The position numbers and the translations under genes were made by a program. The notes beneath the pieces were generated by a model. It worked only from the letters and a program-made list of their open reading frames with translations, had not been told where the DNA came from and did no database searches. Positions 17,272-17,625 of a stretch of 17,625 nt of DNA are shown here, in pieces. Numbering within the stretch: the first letter of the stretch is position 1; each line of letters opens with the position of its first letter. This DNA is from Gamarada debralockiae. Lineage: Eukaryota > Ascomycota > Leotiomycetes > Helotiales > Hyphodiscaceae. The stretch is taken from the NCBI GenBank assembly GCA_002803225.1, contig NXFV01000402.1, forward strand, positions 1 through 17,625, written 5' to 3'.

Positions 17272-17478
17272 AATGTAATAGCTATAGGTAGCTGGAGGGC
17301 AGCAGGAGGGATCACAGTATATCAGAGAAGTAGCCGTATGGGAAAAGAGATAGTAATAGTTGTATTCCTGAGCCTTCGTACTATCTGATTTCCAAAGAAA
17401 CTCAAGCTTACCCTTCTTCAAGTAGGGTTGGCAAGCCTTACTTATACTTCACATGGCAGTTGTCCTAGCTGCTGACTC
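17272..17478 (-). repeat. right arm of the long diverged inverted repeat
   Basis: Reverse complement of 16236-16466. Where the arms differ near the inner edge, this arm often has TA (GCTATAGGTAGCTGG) where the left arm's complement has TG/CA (GCTGAGGCAGCTGG), a RIP-like bias. Between the arms lie the solo LTR, the hairpin and the pogo-like terminus. Confidence 0.7.
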
Positions 17479-17625
17479 CAATTCCGAGCCTTCCAGGCTC
17501 CTGCACCCTTCCAGGGTCTGCATAGCCTAGCCTGTTCCTTCAGGGCCTAGTTCTATTACATACAACCATTGATTACGAGCTTCTTTAGCGCAGAGATTAG
17601 TCTAGAATAGGGAATTTACATGCGT
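17479..17625. other. end of window, no feature recognised
   Basis: Repeat-nest DNA with small imperfect palindromes such as CCTTCCAGGCTCC/CCCTTCCAGGG (about 17499-17516). No coding signal. Confidence 0.3.

Noticed and set aside
1..17625. CRISPR arrays, bacterial operons, toxin or viral genes
   Set aside because: No regularly spaced repeats, ribosome-binding patterns, or viral/toxin families seen; the sequence is eukaryotic with introns.

Overview
The window looks like chromosomal DNA of a filamentous ascomycete (Pezizomycotina; I cannot place it more precisely). Genes are split by short introns of about 43-103 nt with GT(R)NGT donors and CTAAC/CTGAC-like branch sites. The protein families are typical of such fungi: a SnoaL-like small protein, a fungal arsenite methyltransferase, a DUF6604 protein, a CorA-like membrane protein and a pepsin-like protein with a transmembrane anchor. 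Transposons carry mutations of the repeat-induced point mutation (RIP) type.

Layout. 1-1469: 3' part of a Fot1/pogo-type DNA transposon. Its transposase frame has at least seven in-frame TAG/TAA stops, and those I can compare with the family fit TpG>TpA or CpA>TpA changes. 1673-2756: broken relic of a secreted-protein gene with an intact-looking signal peptide. 2953-5285: the best-preserved functional block. An intronless SnoaL/NTF2-like gene (minus) and a four-exon arsenite S-adenosylmethionine methyltransferase gene (plus) diverge from a shared 687-bp promoter region. 5338-11655: about 6 kb of decayed or mis-sequenced genes. They are a DUF6604 gene, a CorA-like Mg2+ transporter-type gene and an unrecognised gene, all minus, plus a possible F-box-like fragment on the plus strand. 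Exons and splice sites are still readable but the frame jumps repeatedly, several times beside homopolymers. 12770-14623: intact three-exon gene (minus) for a membrane-anchored, pepsin-like protein that has lost one catalytic aspartate and altered the other catalytic motif.

15181-17625 is a gene-free repeat nest. It holds an LTR-like unit (15228-15994) interrupted by a 268-bp MITE with near-perfect terminal inverted repeats and a TA duplication. It also holds a 267-bp solo LTR flanked by a 5-bp duplication (TTAAC), inside a larger diverged inverted repeat with arms at about 16236-16466 and 17272-17478, and a pogo-type terminus near 17012.

Functionally, the only coherent unit I can support is arsenic methylation/detoxification, with the SnoaL-like protein a possible but unproven partner. 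The rest reads as a genome compartment eroding next to transposons.
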